A stretch of 64,000 nucleotides of DNA from positions 26,390,524-26,454,523 of the forward strand of contig OZ007569.1 of assembly GCA_963931925.1 (NCBI GenBank). Direction: 5' to 3'. How positions within the stretch are numbered: position 1 is the first letter of the stretch; every line of letters begins with the position of its first letter. The position numbers were made by a program, and so were the translations under genes. Source of the DNA: Onchidella celtica (Eukaryota; Mollusca; Gastropoda; Systellommatophora; Onchidiidae). The notes below the pieces were generated by a model that saw only the letters and a program-made list of their open reading frames with translations, did not search any database and was not told the DNA's origin. Shown here piece by piece: positions 21,790 through 32,032 of the stretch.

Positions 21790-24491
21790 AGGTCAGTTTA
21801 TACCCCGGGGTTACTTTAGGCTAGGCCAGACTATAGCCCCCTAGTTCAGATTATACCCCCTACTTTTTTTTTTAAAGAAACAAGTCGAGACCACAGTTTA
21901 TTTCAGCCTGTTTTTCATCACTGTCATCAGATATCATATTAATACAAACATGAACACATTCTTGACACCAACAAGTCAGAATGCAATTTAGAGAAAATAA
22001 TAACAGTTTATTTCAGCCTTAGTTTACTTTGGTGTACATACATACATTCTCGACTCCTGTAAATCATGATACATTTTAGAAGGAACAAACATGCATTGAT
22101 ATACAAAAGAGTTGAGTATCCATTCAAACTGACATGATTAGACTTCAGCATTAATTTCACTCGTGTGTGTTGATGATATTATTATTATTATTATTATTAT
22201 TTTGATAGCTGGTTAGACATGAGTAAAACATGCATTGTATTTTTTGTTACAATGATGTAGAGAGAAAAGGCCAGAAAAGAACACACAGAAAAAAATAAAT
22301 AAAAACATAATGATAATCCAACTGACAGATAGTGCAATTCCATCATCCAGAAGACATAAAATTAAATAGGCACTAAATGTTTGCGACTGATGAACTCCAC
22401 CTGTCCAGATCCACTTGAAACGTTACAGAATGCTAACCAGTAATAATGATAACAATAAGAACACGAAATCATGTTACTCACTCTTGAAAATATAGAGAAA
22501 TATAAATATCAGAATCATCATCATCATCTTGGAAATTGCAAAGATATGAGAGGGAGTGTAAAAATGGCAGCGTATGCCTACAAATCATTGTAGAATTTAT
22601 AAGCAGCAATGTATGTGTATCAGCTATATATAAAAAACGTGTTAAATCTTTTCAAATATTCAAGTAAAACTGGACAGAAAGCTTTAGTGAAATAGCCTTG
22701 ACAGTTGTGTAGGCCGATAGAGTAAGTCCACTGAGACAAAAGTAGTGCATTGTAAAAGGTAATTGGATCTATAGCATGTTGAGGCAAAATTCAATGGATC
22801 ATGTTACATTCACAGTATTTCTTATTAGTGAGTAATCATTCTTTGATAGGTTATTTGTAGAAAGATATACATTTCATGTACATTACGGTTTAAGACACTG
22901 GATTAGTTTTCAAGGCTTTTGAAAGATTGAACCTATGTATTATAGTGGATAAGGGTATGTCACTCGCAAGTGAAATAATGATAATAAAAAAAAAGACCTT
23001 GTCTGTCTTTACCTTCCTAAGCTTAACACGTCCCTTGCCAAGGGATTTAACAACTGTGTATTTGTACACAAAAAAATATTTAAAATGACTTCATTTTTAT
23101 GAGTCCGTTAATTATTTCATCCATTGGGAGTAAGTGTATGTCAGTGCCAAACAAACAGCACCGTGCAAAGTTTACTCAATGGCAACCAACTACAAAACTA
23201 CTACAACATGCCAACGAAAGTGAGTGAAACTAATCCAGTGCCTTAAACCATGAGCTACATAAAATGTATACATTTCTACAAATACGCTATCAAAGAATTT
23301 ACTAACAAGACATGTTCATGCAACATGATCCACCGAATTTTTGCCATAACATACTGTAATTACTTTCTGCAGTGCACTGTTGTCTCAGTGGATTTAATCT
23401 GTCATTTTACATGACTATCAAAGCTACTTCGCTAAAGCTTTCAGTCCAGTTCTACTTGAATGGTTGAAAAGATTTAACACATTTGTTTTTACATGTACTT
23501 GGTCCATACACACATATATTATTGCTGCTTATAGATTCTAGAATGATGTATAGGTCATTTTTATATTCCCTCTTATCTTTGTATTATTCCAAGATGATGG
23601 TGATTCTGATATTGATTATATTCTCTTTATTTTCAAGAGTAAATAAGATGATTTGGTGTTCTTATTGTTATTATTGTATATTACTGGTTAGCTTTCTGTA
23701 ATTTTTCAAGTGGATCTGGACAGGTTAAATTCATTACGTGAAACAGTATGTATTTAGTTTTGTGTGAAGTATTGAATGTCTGCTGGATGATGGAATTGCA
23801 CCATCTGCCAGTTCAGTTGTTAAAATGTTGTTGCTGTTTTTTTCTCTATGTATTCTTTCCTGGCCTTTCTCTCTGCATCAGTGTAACTTTGTATGTAGAT
23901 CTAATTGTTCCGACATATCAAGCACATTTCTGATTTTCAAAAATTAAAAATTAAATTCAGATAACTTTACACTTATGAGTCTTATAATTAGTTCATACCT
24001 TGCAACTAAGTATATGTTAGTGGTGCCAAACAAAAAAATTACAATACATGTTTAACTCATGGACAACTAATTATTAAAAAAACCAAAACAATAATAATAC
24101 CAATGGACACAAGTAAAATTAGTGTTAAAGTTTAATCATATCAGTTTCAATGGATTTTCAATCCTTTTGTATATAAATGCTTTTTACGCATATTTATTTC
24201 CTTTTAAATGTATCATAATTTACAGGAGTCAAAAATGTATGCTTCAATATGGTATCTGATGACAGTGATAATGGACAATTCAAACTAAAGTTGAAATAAA
24301 CTGCGGTCTTGACATGTTTTTAAAAAAAAGTAGGGGGTATAATCTGGACTGGGGGGTATAGTCTGGCCTAGCCCAAAGTAAACCCCGGGGTATAAACTGG
24401 CCTAGCCCAGAATATACCCCGGGGTATATTCTGGGCTAGGCCAGTTTAACCCCGGGTATAGTCTGGCGGGGGTATAATCTGGCCTGCTACA
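21790..24491. mobile_element. Ginger1-like non-autonomous element B (left end truncated)
   Basis: The two halves are long imperfect inverted arms of roughly 1.3 kb. Examples are CTGTCCAGATCCACTTGAAA near 22405 against its reverse near 23705, and motifs near 22500, 22650 and 22870 mirrored at 23600, 23450 and 23260. The right end reads GGCCTGCTACA followed by CCGG (24492-24495). The left arm begins about 100 bp inside the full terminus seen at 55063. No transposase frame is present. TGTNR-type ends with CCGG target duplications are the hallmark of Ginger1 cut-and-paste elements (established knowledge). The right end sits inside DIRS gag coding sequence. Confidence 0.7.
24394..24447. repeat. 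54-nt perfect palindrome in Ginger1-like terminus
   Basis: The sequence from AAACTGGCCTAGCCC to its mirror GGGCTAGGCCAGTTT, centred on CCCCGGGG, is self-complementary without a mismatch. The equivalent in element C is 55108-55159. Confidence 0.85.
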
Positions 24492-24495
24492 CCGG

Positions 24496-25136
24496 ATAAT
24501 TGCAGAAATCTTGTAGTTCCCAAGGTGAATTACGAATTGTGGAAAAAACTGTCAAAGAGACAGAAAGGAAAAGATGTCAAATTGCAACATACTCAAGGTG
24601 TTGCCGTTAAAAGTCTCACTGCTGCAGTTCAGTTTAAGGACTTAATACGAGCAGCACGAAAGGAAAAGAAAGAGATCAACCTCAAACAATGTGAAGAATT
24701 GGCAGATGATATGATAAAGCTAGAGACCGAATGTGTGTCTGAACTTTCAGAAAGGAGAAAGGAAAGCTTGAGAAATAGTTTAAGTGATGAAAATAAGCCA
24801 CTGTGTTCAAAGGGCTTAAAGCAATCCAAATCTGAAAAAGAAGAATCTTTAGAATTTCTTTTTGGAGACAATTTATCCCAAAAAATGGATGAATTAAACA
24901 AATCATCAAAATTAACTCAACAACTGACGCAGATCAACTTCAGAACCCCAAAAAACGTAATGACGAGTCGATATGCACAGGGCCACCAGACCGACTCGTT
25001 TCGGCAACGAAGGGCCCATCACGGAAAGAAACCGTGGAGACAACAAGACTCCAAATGGAAGCAAGACTCCAGGTGGAGACAACAAGACCCCAATTTCCCA
25101 AAACAATCTTGGCATCTGACCAAGAGGAAGAAATAA
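24496..25136 (+). CDS. DIRS Gag, N-terminally truncated
   Basis: The frame is open from the Ginger1-like junction (DNCRNLVVPKVNYELWKKL) to TAA at 25136, about 213 codons. A charged middle part is followed by a C-terminus rich in Trp, Gln and Lys (KPWRQQDSKWKQDSRWRQQD), consistent with nucleic-acid binding. DIRS Gag proteins lack CCHC knuckles in many families, and none is seen here. The last 103 bp overlap the RT frame. The usual N-terminal half is absent, and it was not found left of element B. Confidence 0.65.
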
Positions 25137-27001
25137 CTGGTGTAAGATCCCTCATTAACACTTCAGAGAATTTTAAGGGGGGAAAACTAAGAGATAATCT
25201 AAAGGAATGGGAAGATTTAACCTCTGATAAATTCATTTTAACATGTATTCGAGGAGCAAGGGTACCTAAAAATTTTGAATCAAAACCTCAAAATAAAGGA
25301 GAAATAAAATTTTCAAAGGAGGAATATGTTTCTATGAGGAATGAAATTAGAAAATTTGAGAAGAAAGGGATTATTTCTGAAGTAAAAGCTTGTGTGGAAG
25401 AAATCTCCATTTTATCAAATGTCTTCCTCAGACCAAAACCAGATGGTGGATATAGGATGATCTTAAATCTAAAAAATTTAAATGAGATGATTGAAAAACA
25501 ACATTTTAAAATGGAATCCCTCACAAGTGCAGTTAATCTAATAAAGAAAGGTGCATTTTTTGCAAAAATAGATTTGAAAGATGCCTACTACAGTGTCCCA
25601 GTGGAAAAAAGTTCAAGGAAACTGTTACGGTTCACTTTTGATGGAGTATTGTATGAATTTGATGTTTTACCACAAGGATATAGGGAATCCCCTAGAATTT
25701 TTACAAAAATTTTGAAGGTCCCTTTATTCTACATTAGATCAAAAGGATTCATCATAAGTGCCTATCTGGATGATTTGCTTCTTTTGGGAGATAGCATGAA
25801 AGAATGTTCAAGAAGTCTATTAGACAAATTAGGATTTACTATTAATCTTCAAAAGTCAGTCTTTGAGCCATCACAAACAGTCGAATTCCTGGGATTTTTT
25901 ATTGATTCTAGGCAGATGATTGTAAAACCAACGAACAAGAAAAGTGAACATATTAAAGATCTGTGTAAAAAATATGTCTCAAAAAATCCTTGTTCAATCC
26001 GAGAATTATCCATGATTGTTGGAAAACAGGTTGCGGTGGTTCCGGGTAACCAGTTTGCTCCTCTGTTTTATAAACAAATACAAAATTTCAAAAATGAAAA
26101 ACTGAAAACCAATAAAGGTGACTATGAAGCAACAGTAGAGATTCCTCAAGTTATAAAGGATGACTTGATTTGGTGGATATCAAATGTCGACAAGTTTCCT
26201 AAAACGATAAAATTAAGAGATTTTACAGGAAGTCTGTTCACAGATGCTAGTTCCTGGGGCTGGGGAGCTATGTTTGAGGAACAAAGAACAGGTGGTAAAT
26301 GGAACGATTCTGAGAAAAATCTCCATATAAATGCTCTAGAACTACTTGCTGTAAAATTGGGCTTACTGTGTTTTTGTAGACACAGGGGAAATGAACATAT
26401 TCATGTTTTCTCTGATAATTCAGTGACGGTAACATGTATAAATGAAATGGGGAGTACTAAGAAAGTTTTGAATAATATAACCAGAGACATTTGGATGTGG
26501 TGCATTAAACAAAATATGTTTATAACTGCATCTCACATACCCGGCATAGAGAATAAAATTCCAGACTTTGAGTCTAGAAACAAAAAAGGGAAAGAGACGG
26601 AATGGATGCTCAGTGCAGATAGTTTCAAATTTGTAGAAGAGTCCTTTGGACCTTTTCAAATCGATTTGTTTGCATCGAGAAACAATTTTCAAGTTTTACC
26701 TTACGTATCTTGGAAACAAGACCCATATGCAATGTTTTGCAATGCATTTCACCTTAATTGGTGTCTCTTTTATTCATATTGCTTCCCTCCTTTCAGTATG
26801 ATCTCTCGTGCTGAAGAAAGTAGAAGAAGAAGGAGCGAGCATGTGTATTATTGTCCCCAAATGGCCAACACAGCCTTGGTGGCCGAAACTCATAAAGATG
26901 GTGAGGGGAAATCCAGTTACCATTCCAAAGAAAAAGAATATGCTTCAACATCCAGAGGACAAAGAAAGGATTCACCCATTAATAAAAAAAACTGGATTTA
27001 A
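25034..27001 (+). CDS. DIRS reverse transcriptase and RNase H
   Basis: The 655-codon frame contains RT motifs FAKIDLKDAYYSVPV, VLPQGYRESPRIFTK and the catalytic AYLDDLLLLGD. RNase H motifs follow: SLFTDASSWGWGAMF, INALELLAVKLGLL and FSDNSVTV. Then comes the DIRS-typical segment FQIDLFASRNNFQV. After about 26812 the frame becomes non-homologous, while the expected continuation (VPKWPTQPWWPKL) is found in the recombinase frame. This indicates a one- or two-base indel or an unusual fusion. A short gap between CSRS and LLDKLGF also suggests a small deletion. The start is uncertain because the frame overlaps gag. Confidence 0.85.
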   Translation: METTRLQMEARLQVETTRPQFPKTILASDQEEEITGVRSLINTSENFKGGKLRDNLKEWEDLTSDKFILTCIRGARVPKNFESKPQNKGEIKFSKEEYVSMRNEIRKFEKKGIISEVKACVEEISILSNVFLRPKPDGGYRMILNLKNLNEMIEKQHFKMESLTSAVNLIKKGAFFAKIDLKDAYYSVPVEKSSRKLLRFTFDGVLYEFDVLPQGYRESPRIFTKILKVPLFYIRSKGFIISAYLDDLLLLGDSMKECSRSLLDKLGFTINLQKSVFEPSQTVEFLGFFIDSRQMIVKPTNKKSEHIKDLCKKYVSKNPCSIRELSMIVGKQVAVVPGNQFAPLFYKQIQNFKNEKLKTNKGDYEATVEIPQVIKDDLIWWISNVDKFPKTIKLRDFTGSLFTDASSWGWGAMFEEQRTGGKWNDSEKNLHINALELLAVKLGLLCFCRHRGNEHIHVFSDNSVTVTCINEMGSTKKVLNNITRDIWMWCIKQNMFITASHIPGIENKIPDFESRNKKGKETEWMLSADSFKFVEESFGPFQIDLFASRNNFQVLPYVSWKQDPYAMFCNAFHLNWCLFYSYCFPPFSMISRAEESRRRRSEHVYYCPQMANTALVAETHKDGEGKSSYHSKEKEYASTSRGQRKDSPINKKNWI

Positions 27002-27965
27002 TAGCATGCAAATTGTAAGGCAAAGATTTACAGAACAAGGACTGTTGCCAAATACGATTGATATAATTATGAAGTCATGGCGCAGTGGTACAGTGAAACA
27101 GTATTCTACGTACATTTCTGGATGGTTAAAGTTTTGTAAAGAGGAACATTGTGATCCCTTCAATATACAAATCAATATTTTTCTAAAATTTCTTACAAAT
27201 TTGTTCGAGAATGGTCTCGGATACAGCAGTTTAAACTGTGCTAGAAGTGCCATAGCAAGTTTAAGCAATGAACGTATAGGGGAACACTGCTTAGTGTCTC
27301 GCTTCATGAAAGGAGTTTTTCAGGCCAGACCATCATTACCGCGTTATTCAGTCACTTGGAATCCTGAAACACTTTTGAAGTTTCTCCAAACGTGGGATCC
27401 ACCTGAAAAGATTTCACTTGAACAATTAACATTAAAAGTTTCAACTTTAATTATGCTCTTATCAGCCAGAAGAGGACATACTATAATTAATTTAGATGTG
27501 AGAAACATTACATTTTTTGTGGATGAAGTTCGCATTTCTATCGGGGAAGTTACTAAAACTTCGGGACCACAATATCACTCGTCTGAAATTGTTTTGAAGA
27601 AATATGAAGATTGTTCGTTGTGTGTATATCATTATTTATCTGCCTACCTGAAGAGAACTAATATTGTTCGGCAGGGACACAAGCTTTTAATAAGTTACAA
27701 ACCGCCCCATAGGGCCATCACCAGAGACACGCTGGGACGATGGATCCGTTCCGTAAGGTCAAAAGCGGGACTGGATCTTGGTCGATTTAAACCCCATTCA
27801 ATTAGGGGAGCATCGACCAGTCTAGCTCTAAGAAACAATGTTTCTTTAGCCACTATTAAGGCAGCAGTAGGATGGAGGAAAGATTCCACCTTCGCAAAGT
27901 TTTACAATAAACCTCTGGAGAAAAATGAGGGGGAATTGTGTGAAGTCGTCACGGCTCACAATTAA
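26808..27965 (+). CDS. DIRS tyrosine recombinase
   Basis: The 385-codon frame starts within the RT overlap, carries the tail of the RT/RNase H region (IVPKWPTQPWWPKL), then a SAM-like DNA-binding domain and a catalytic domain. Visible catalytic landmarks are the first Arg in LSARRGHTI (about residue 224), PHSIRGAS with the H-x2-R box (about 329-333), and GWRKDSTFAKFYNK with the nucleophile Tyr (about 366). The enzyme would join the circular cDNA intermediate to the target. The catalytic set is intact. Confidence 0.85.
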   Translation: MLKKVEEEGASMCIIVPKWPTQPWWPKLIKMVRGNPVTIPKKKNMLQHPEDKERIHPLIKKTGFNSMQIVRQRFTEQGLLPNTIDIIMKSWRSGTVKQYSTYISGWLKFCKEEHCDPFNIQINIFLKFLTNLFENGLGYSSLNCARSAIASLSNERIGEHCLVSRFMKGVFQARPSLPRYSVTWNPETLLKFLQTWDPPEKISLEQLTLKVSTLIMLLSARRGHTIINLDVRNITFFVDEVRISIGEVTKTSGPQYHSSEIVLKKYEDCSLCVYHYLSAYLKRTNIVRQGHKLLISYKPPHRAITRDTLGRWIRSVRSKAGLDLGRFKPHSIRGASTSLALRNNVSLATIKAAVGWRKDSTFAKFYNKPLEKNEGELCEVVTAHN

Positions 27966-28075
27966 GGTAAGACACTGTCTTGACCTTGGTTTTTGTCGTA
28001 TGGCAGGGTGAGGTTGTTTGACCACACGCTTTAAAGTTCTCGTTAATTTCCGAACTTGTGGAGAAGTGACGAAAC

Positions 28076-28318
28076 AAAATCAATAATTAAACCAGATGGG
28101 TTGCAGTTTAATTATGATTTTGTAGAGTTACTTCGAAACAAGGAAGGATGTTAACGCCCACCCTGCCCACCCTTGTAAAAAATTGTGTGTGGTCAACTCT
28201 GCGTTAAAACTGACAATTTCGCGCCACGAATCTCTCTCGTTAACATCCTTCCTTGTTTCGAAGTAACTCTACAAAATCATAATTAAACTGCAACCCATCT
28301 GGTTTAATTATTGATTTT
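28076..28318. repeat. 81-bp perfect inverted repeat downstream of DIRS recombinase
   Basis: The left arm 28076-28156 and right arm 28238-28318 are exact reverse complements, with an 81-bp loop. The outer end of the right arm coincides with the end of DIRS sequence. The second DIRS remnant has a comparable structure (29302-29373 with 38501-38572), so it is probably a terminal or internal complementary region used to circularise DIRS cDNA. Confidence 0.85.
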
Positions 28319-29290
28319 ACTTGTGTACACTGGTATTATTATTGTTATTGTTTTTTTATAATTAGTTGTCCATGAGTTAAACACGTATTGTATTCTTTTG
28401 TTTAGCACCATTGACATATACTTAGTGGCAAGACATGAAATAATAATAAGACTCATAAGTGTAAAGCCATCTGAAGTTTATTTTCAATTTTGAAAATCAG
28501 AAATGTGCTTGATATGTCAGAACAATTAGATCTACATATAAAGTTACAATGATGCAGAGAGAAAAGGCCAGGAAAGAACACACAGAGAAAAAAACAACAA
28601 CACCTTAATAACCCAACTGACAAATGGTGCAATTCCATCATCCAGCAGACATTAAATACTTCACACAAAACTAAATACATACTAAAAATTGTTTCACATG
28701 ATGAATTTAACCTGTCCAGATCCACTTGAAATGTTACAGAACCAGTGGTATACAAGAATAACAATAAGAACACCAAATCATATTATTTACTCTTGAAAAT
28801 AAAGAGAAATATCAATATCAGAATCCTTATCATCATCATCTTGGATTAATATTAAGATTAGAGTGAATATGAAAATGACCTACACATCATTCTAGAATGT
28901 ATAAGCAGCAATCTGTGTGTATCAACTACATGTAAAATATGTGTTAAATTTTTTCAACTATTTTAATAAAGTAGCTTTGACAGTCGTATAAACTGACAGA
29001 TCAAATCCACTGAAACAAGAATGGATTGTAGAAAGTAATTACAGTATGTTACGGCAAAAATTCGATGGATCATGTTGCGTTACCATTTCTTGTTAGTAAA
29101 TTCTTTGATTGTAGAAAGGTATACATTTCATGTAGCTCATGGTTTAAGGCACTGGATTAGTTTGCAGGGCATTTGAAAGATTGTAGTTATGTGTTATAGT
29201 TAATAAAGGCATGCCACCTGCGGGTGAAATAAAATTTTAAAAACTTAATGTTGTATACTTGAATATTTTGTCTGAATGCTGGAGTATAAT
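28319..29290 (+). mobile_element. Ginger1-like left-arm segment E
   Basis: It is collinear with 55434-56460 of element C, sharing for example ATAATTAGTTGTCCATGAGT, CATATACTTAGTGGCAAG, ATCCACTTGAAAT and GTGAAATAAAATTTTAAAA. The first 370 bp of the arm, including the terminus, are missing where the DIRS element abuts. Confidence 0.75.
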
Positions 29291-29301
29291 TACATAGAAC
29301 C

Positions 29302-29373
29302 AGCGAGACTTACCAGTAAGTTGAAGACTGTTCTTGATTTTGCCGAGATGGTATCAGGAACATTATGTCAAAT
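29302..29373. repeat. Second DIRS element, inverted-repeat arm 1
   Basis: This 72-bp arm (starting AGCGAGACTTACCAGTAAG) is the reverse complement of 38501-38572 with one mismatch. The LTR retrotransposon at 29405-38413 was inserted into the loop, separating the arms by 9 kb. Confidence 0.8.
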
Positions 29374-29404
29374 GGAGAACGGTGAGGCATGCGCAGAACC
29401 CACA

Positions 29405-30639
29405 TGTCAAGAACAGATTTAATTCATAAATGGTTCCACTGACTAAATTTTTGTGAGAGAGCAGTGAGTAATTTTTACAAACGTAATTATTGTGCGAGCC
29501 AGCATAACTTGGTCTCGTAAACAAGTTGTTTTGAACAGTTTTTTTTATAATAGATAGACAGAAGATGTGGGGAAGGATAGACGGACAGCGTAGGTGTGCA
29601 TGACTGAGCACTTGTTGTATCTCGTGTTTTGAACTAGGGTTAGTAAAGAGGGAAGGGGTGAGTAGGAATTAAATGTTATTGAGACGTCTGTTGACGTACA
29701 GAAAAACCGTGATCCAGAGTAAAAGCTCGGGGTTTTGAACATGTTAAGAATTTATTGCTATAAAATTACATTATATTGTATGAAGTAATTCGACCTTTGA
29801 TGTCGACCCAAGGTCGTTGCGTAGGGCTGTTACTTAAAATAACTCAGTTCGGCAGCTGAGCTGGAAGTGGTTGCAGCAATCACAATCCAGGAATTAGACG
29901 GTAAGCTGCAGGTGCAGTCCAGTATTTAAGGCCATACAGAACTTAGTTCTGGGCCACATGTAGACAATCCATTTACGAGGTGGTCGGCGATAGTCCTCAG
30001 CCAGATTAGAGACATAGAGACGCAGTTGAGCAGTCCATTGTGAGGAGCCTGATTTAAAGCTCCAGAGCCTAAGCTACTTGGTTTGATATAAACCCACAGC
30101 GTTTACATCCAGCGCTCTCACTCCTAGTGAGGGCCGCATGGTGAGAGTCCATACTAATTTGTAATGATGAAAGTGAACCGTTCTACTTACTTTTGAAGAC
30201 AGTTTCAGAGCTACCGCCAGACAACGCATGGTTGTACAAGCATTCTCCATGGCGTGTCTAGAGGAAATGTCCATATCCTAACATGTCTCATTGAATTAAT
30301 AGAATTTAAACTGTTAGATCCGTCGCCACGTGCGCGGATTCTTTTTGCCATATAACTCATATGACCTGCAAGTAGTTAGATTGAATACGTTAGTCTTTAT
30401 AAAAGCTGTAGTTCCATTAGTTAGATTCAGTTGCCTTTGAATTGATATTTATATTTATAATTATATTTGTTACATTAATTCCTGTAATTAAACTGCCCTA
30501 CAGTTCTGCTAAAATTGAAAGCAATTGATTTATTTAGTTTTTAGAGTGCAAGTATTTATTTTTGTGTGTTCGTCGATTGTGGGAGCGGACCTCGAAAGAG
30601 TGTCAGTCGAAATATCCCCATGTAACCCACATCGCGACA
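29405..30639 (+). repeat. 5' LTR of Gmr1-like element
   Basis: It starts TGTCAAGAAC and ends ATCGCGACA. A TATA-like TATAAAA lies at 30398-30404. It is collinear with the 3' LTR over 1,235 bp. The two differences noticed are in the segment GCTGGAAGTGGTTGCAGC, which reads GCTAGAAGTGGTTGCACC in the 3' LTR. Confidence 0.95.
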
Positions 30640-30640
30640 C

Positions 30641-30658
30641 TGGAGGGGACACTACACA
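30641..30658 (+). promoter_or_regulatory. Putative primer-binding site
   Basis: TGGAGGGGACACTACACA starts one base after the 5' LTR and opens with the TGG expected opposite a tRNA 3' CCA. The priming tRNA was not identified. Confidence 0.45.
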
Positions 30659-32032
30659 CCATTGTTTAGTTTATAGTTTATTTAGATTAGAGTATATCGT
30701 TTTTCTCTTTGATTAACTTTTGTTTCTTTTCAGTTTCAGTGCTCACGTGATCTCGCACGTTGAGCTAGTTTAAAATTATTTATTATTTAGTTTGTATACT
30801 GCTTTCTTCATTATTTGTTCCACATATTTCCGGCTCTCCCATTGACCCGAGGATCGAGGCCAAGGAGACGTCAACATAACTGAACGGTGAAAGACAAAAA
30901 AGACTGACTGTGGTGTACGCAAAGGCTAAAGGAATCTCCACCAGTTCCTTGAGTTAAGTGATTCCATCCTAAAATTTTGTCTGCGTCTGGGGAGTTGAGT
31001 GTTCCTCCTCGTGTTTTACAGGCTTTTTATACTTTTTCTCTGTGTTTAGGAACTCACGGGCGGTGGCGAGGGCGTTCTTACGTTTGCGGGTCCCCCCTGC
31101 CAAAGTGGTGGCTTGGTCGCAGACTCTGCCGTCTCGACGACAGATTGTGCGGTCTGCCAACACCAGTGGTTATTGAAACTGTGGGAAGTCGCATTCGCGA
31201 GAACGGACTTTGATAGGGATCTGTACACTTTGTTTAGATTGTAGCGTTCCCATCTTCCTCGTTGTTTTAGGAAGACGTCTCTCTTGTCCTTTTCTCACCT
31301 ATCTGTAATTATATTCAGAACTTGTAGGGTCTGTTATCCTTCGTCTTTTCTTGTTTGTCCAGCGTCGTGTTTGGTGTAGTTTTTTTTTTTCTTTAGACCT
31401 TTATCATTATGGTGTTGGTACATTCCTTTGTTTAATATAATGCCTGTGTGAGTCATGTGTCTACATTGACGCATTGATTGAGTTTATCTGGTTATTGTGA
31501 CGTATAAGGCTGATACGCCAGAGTATATATTTATATATTGGGAATATTGATTCCCCATTCAAGTGCAGTTGTGCACCTGCCTTGAATATCCAGTATATAA
31601 TTACTGAAGTTATTGTTCTTTAAAGAGAACTACCGGTAATAAAATTACCTTGCAATTGCAATTATACAAGAGCTATAGAAAAATAGCTAAAAATATTAAT
31701 CAACGATCTAATATTCGTTGATTCACGTGTATTTATATATTACATCGGCAGTGATAACAGTAAGGACACTGCGATTTCATTGAAGAAGAAACATTGTTTG
31801 TATTTTGTCGTCTACTAGGGACGTCGACCCGACGAGTGCAAATTGCCTCAGGGATTAATAATCGCGGAGTTAAACAAGTAAATATTTTTTATCGCGTATC
31901 GGATTAACGTAAATACTACAGTGATAACATAGTACACTGTCAGACGGGCTATTGCGTGAATTTATCCGGATACCTGTCCATTAACATTAATAGATCTCCT
32001 GTAGAGACCTATTGTGAGTGTAACTAATCATA

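Larger units (their letters stand above)
24496..28318 (+). mobile_element. DIRS-type tyrosine-recombinase retrotransposon (5' truncated)
   Basis: In order: a partial gag, reverse transcriptase with RNase H, an overlapping tyrosine recombinase, and an 81-bp perfect inverted repeat. This is the gene order and overlap of DIRS elements, which integrate through a recombinase and make no target duplications. The left edge is the Ginger1-like end at 24491 plus CCGG. The right edge falls exactly at the outer end of the inverted repeat (28318), where Ginger1-like arm sequence resumes. A frameshift in the RT/recombinase overlap and the missing 5' end suggest it is inactive. Confidence 0.8.

Noticed and set aside
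24629-25236. Minus-strand frames opposite the DIRS gag
   Set aside because: They are shadows of the coding strand.
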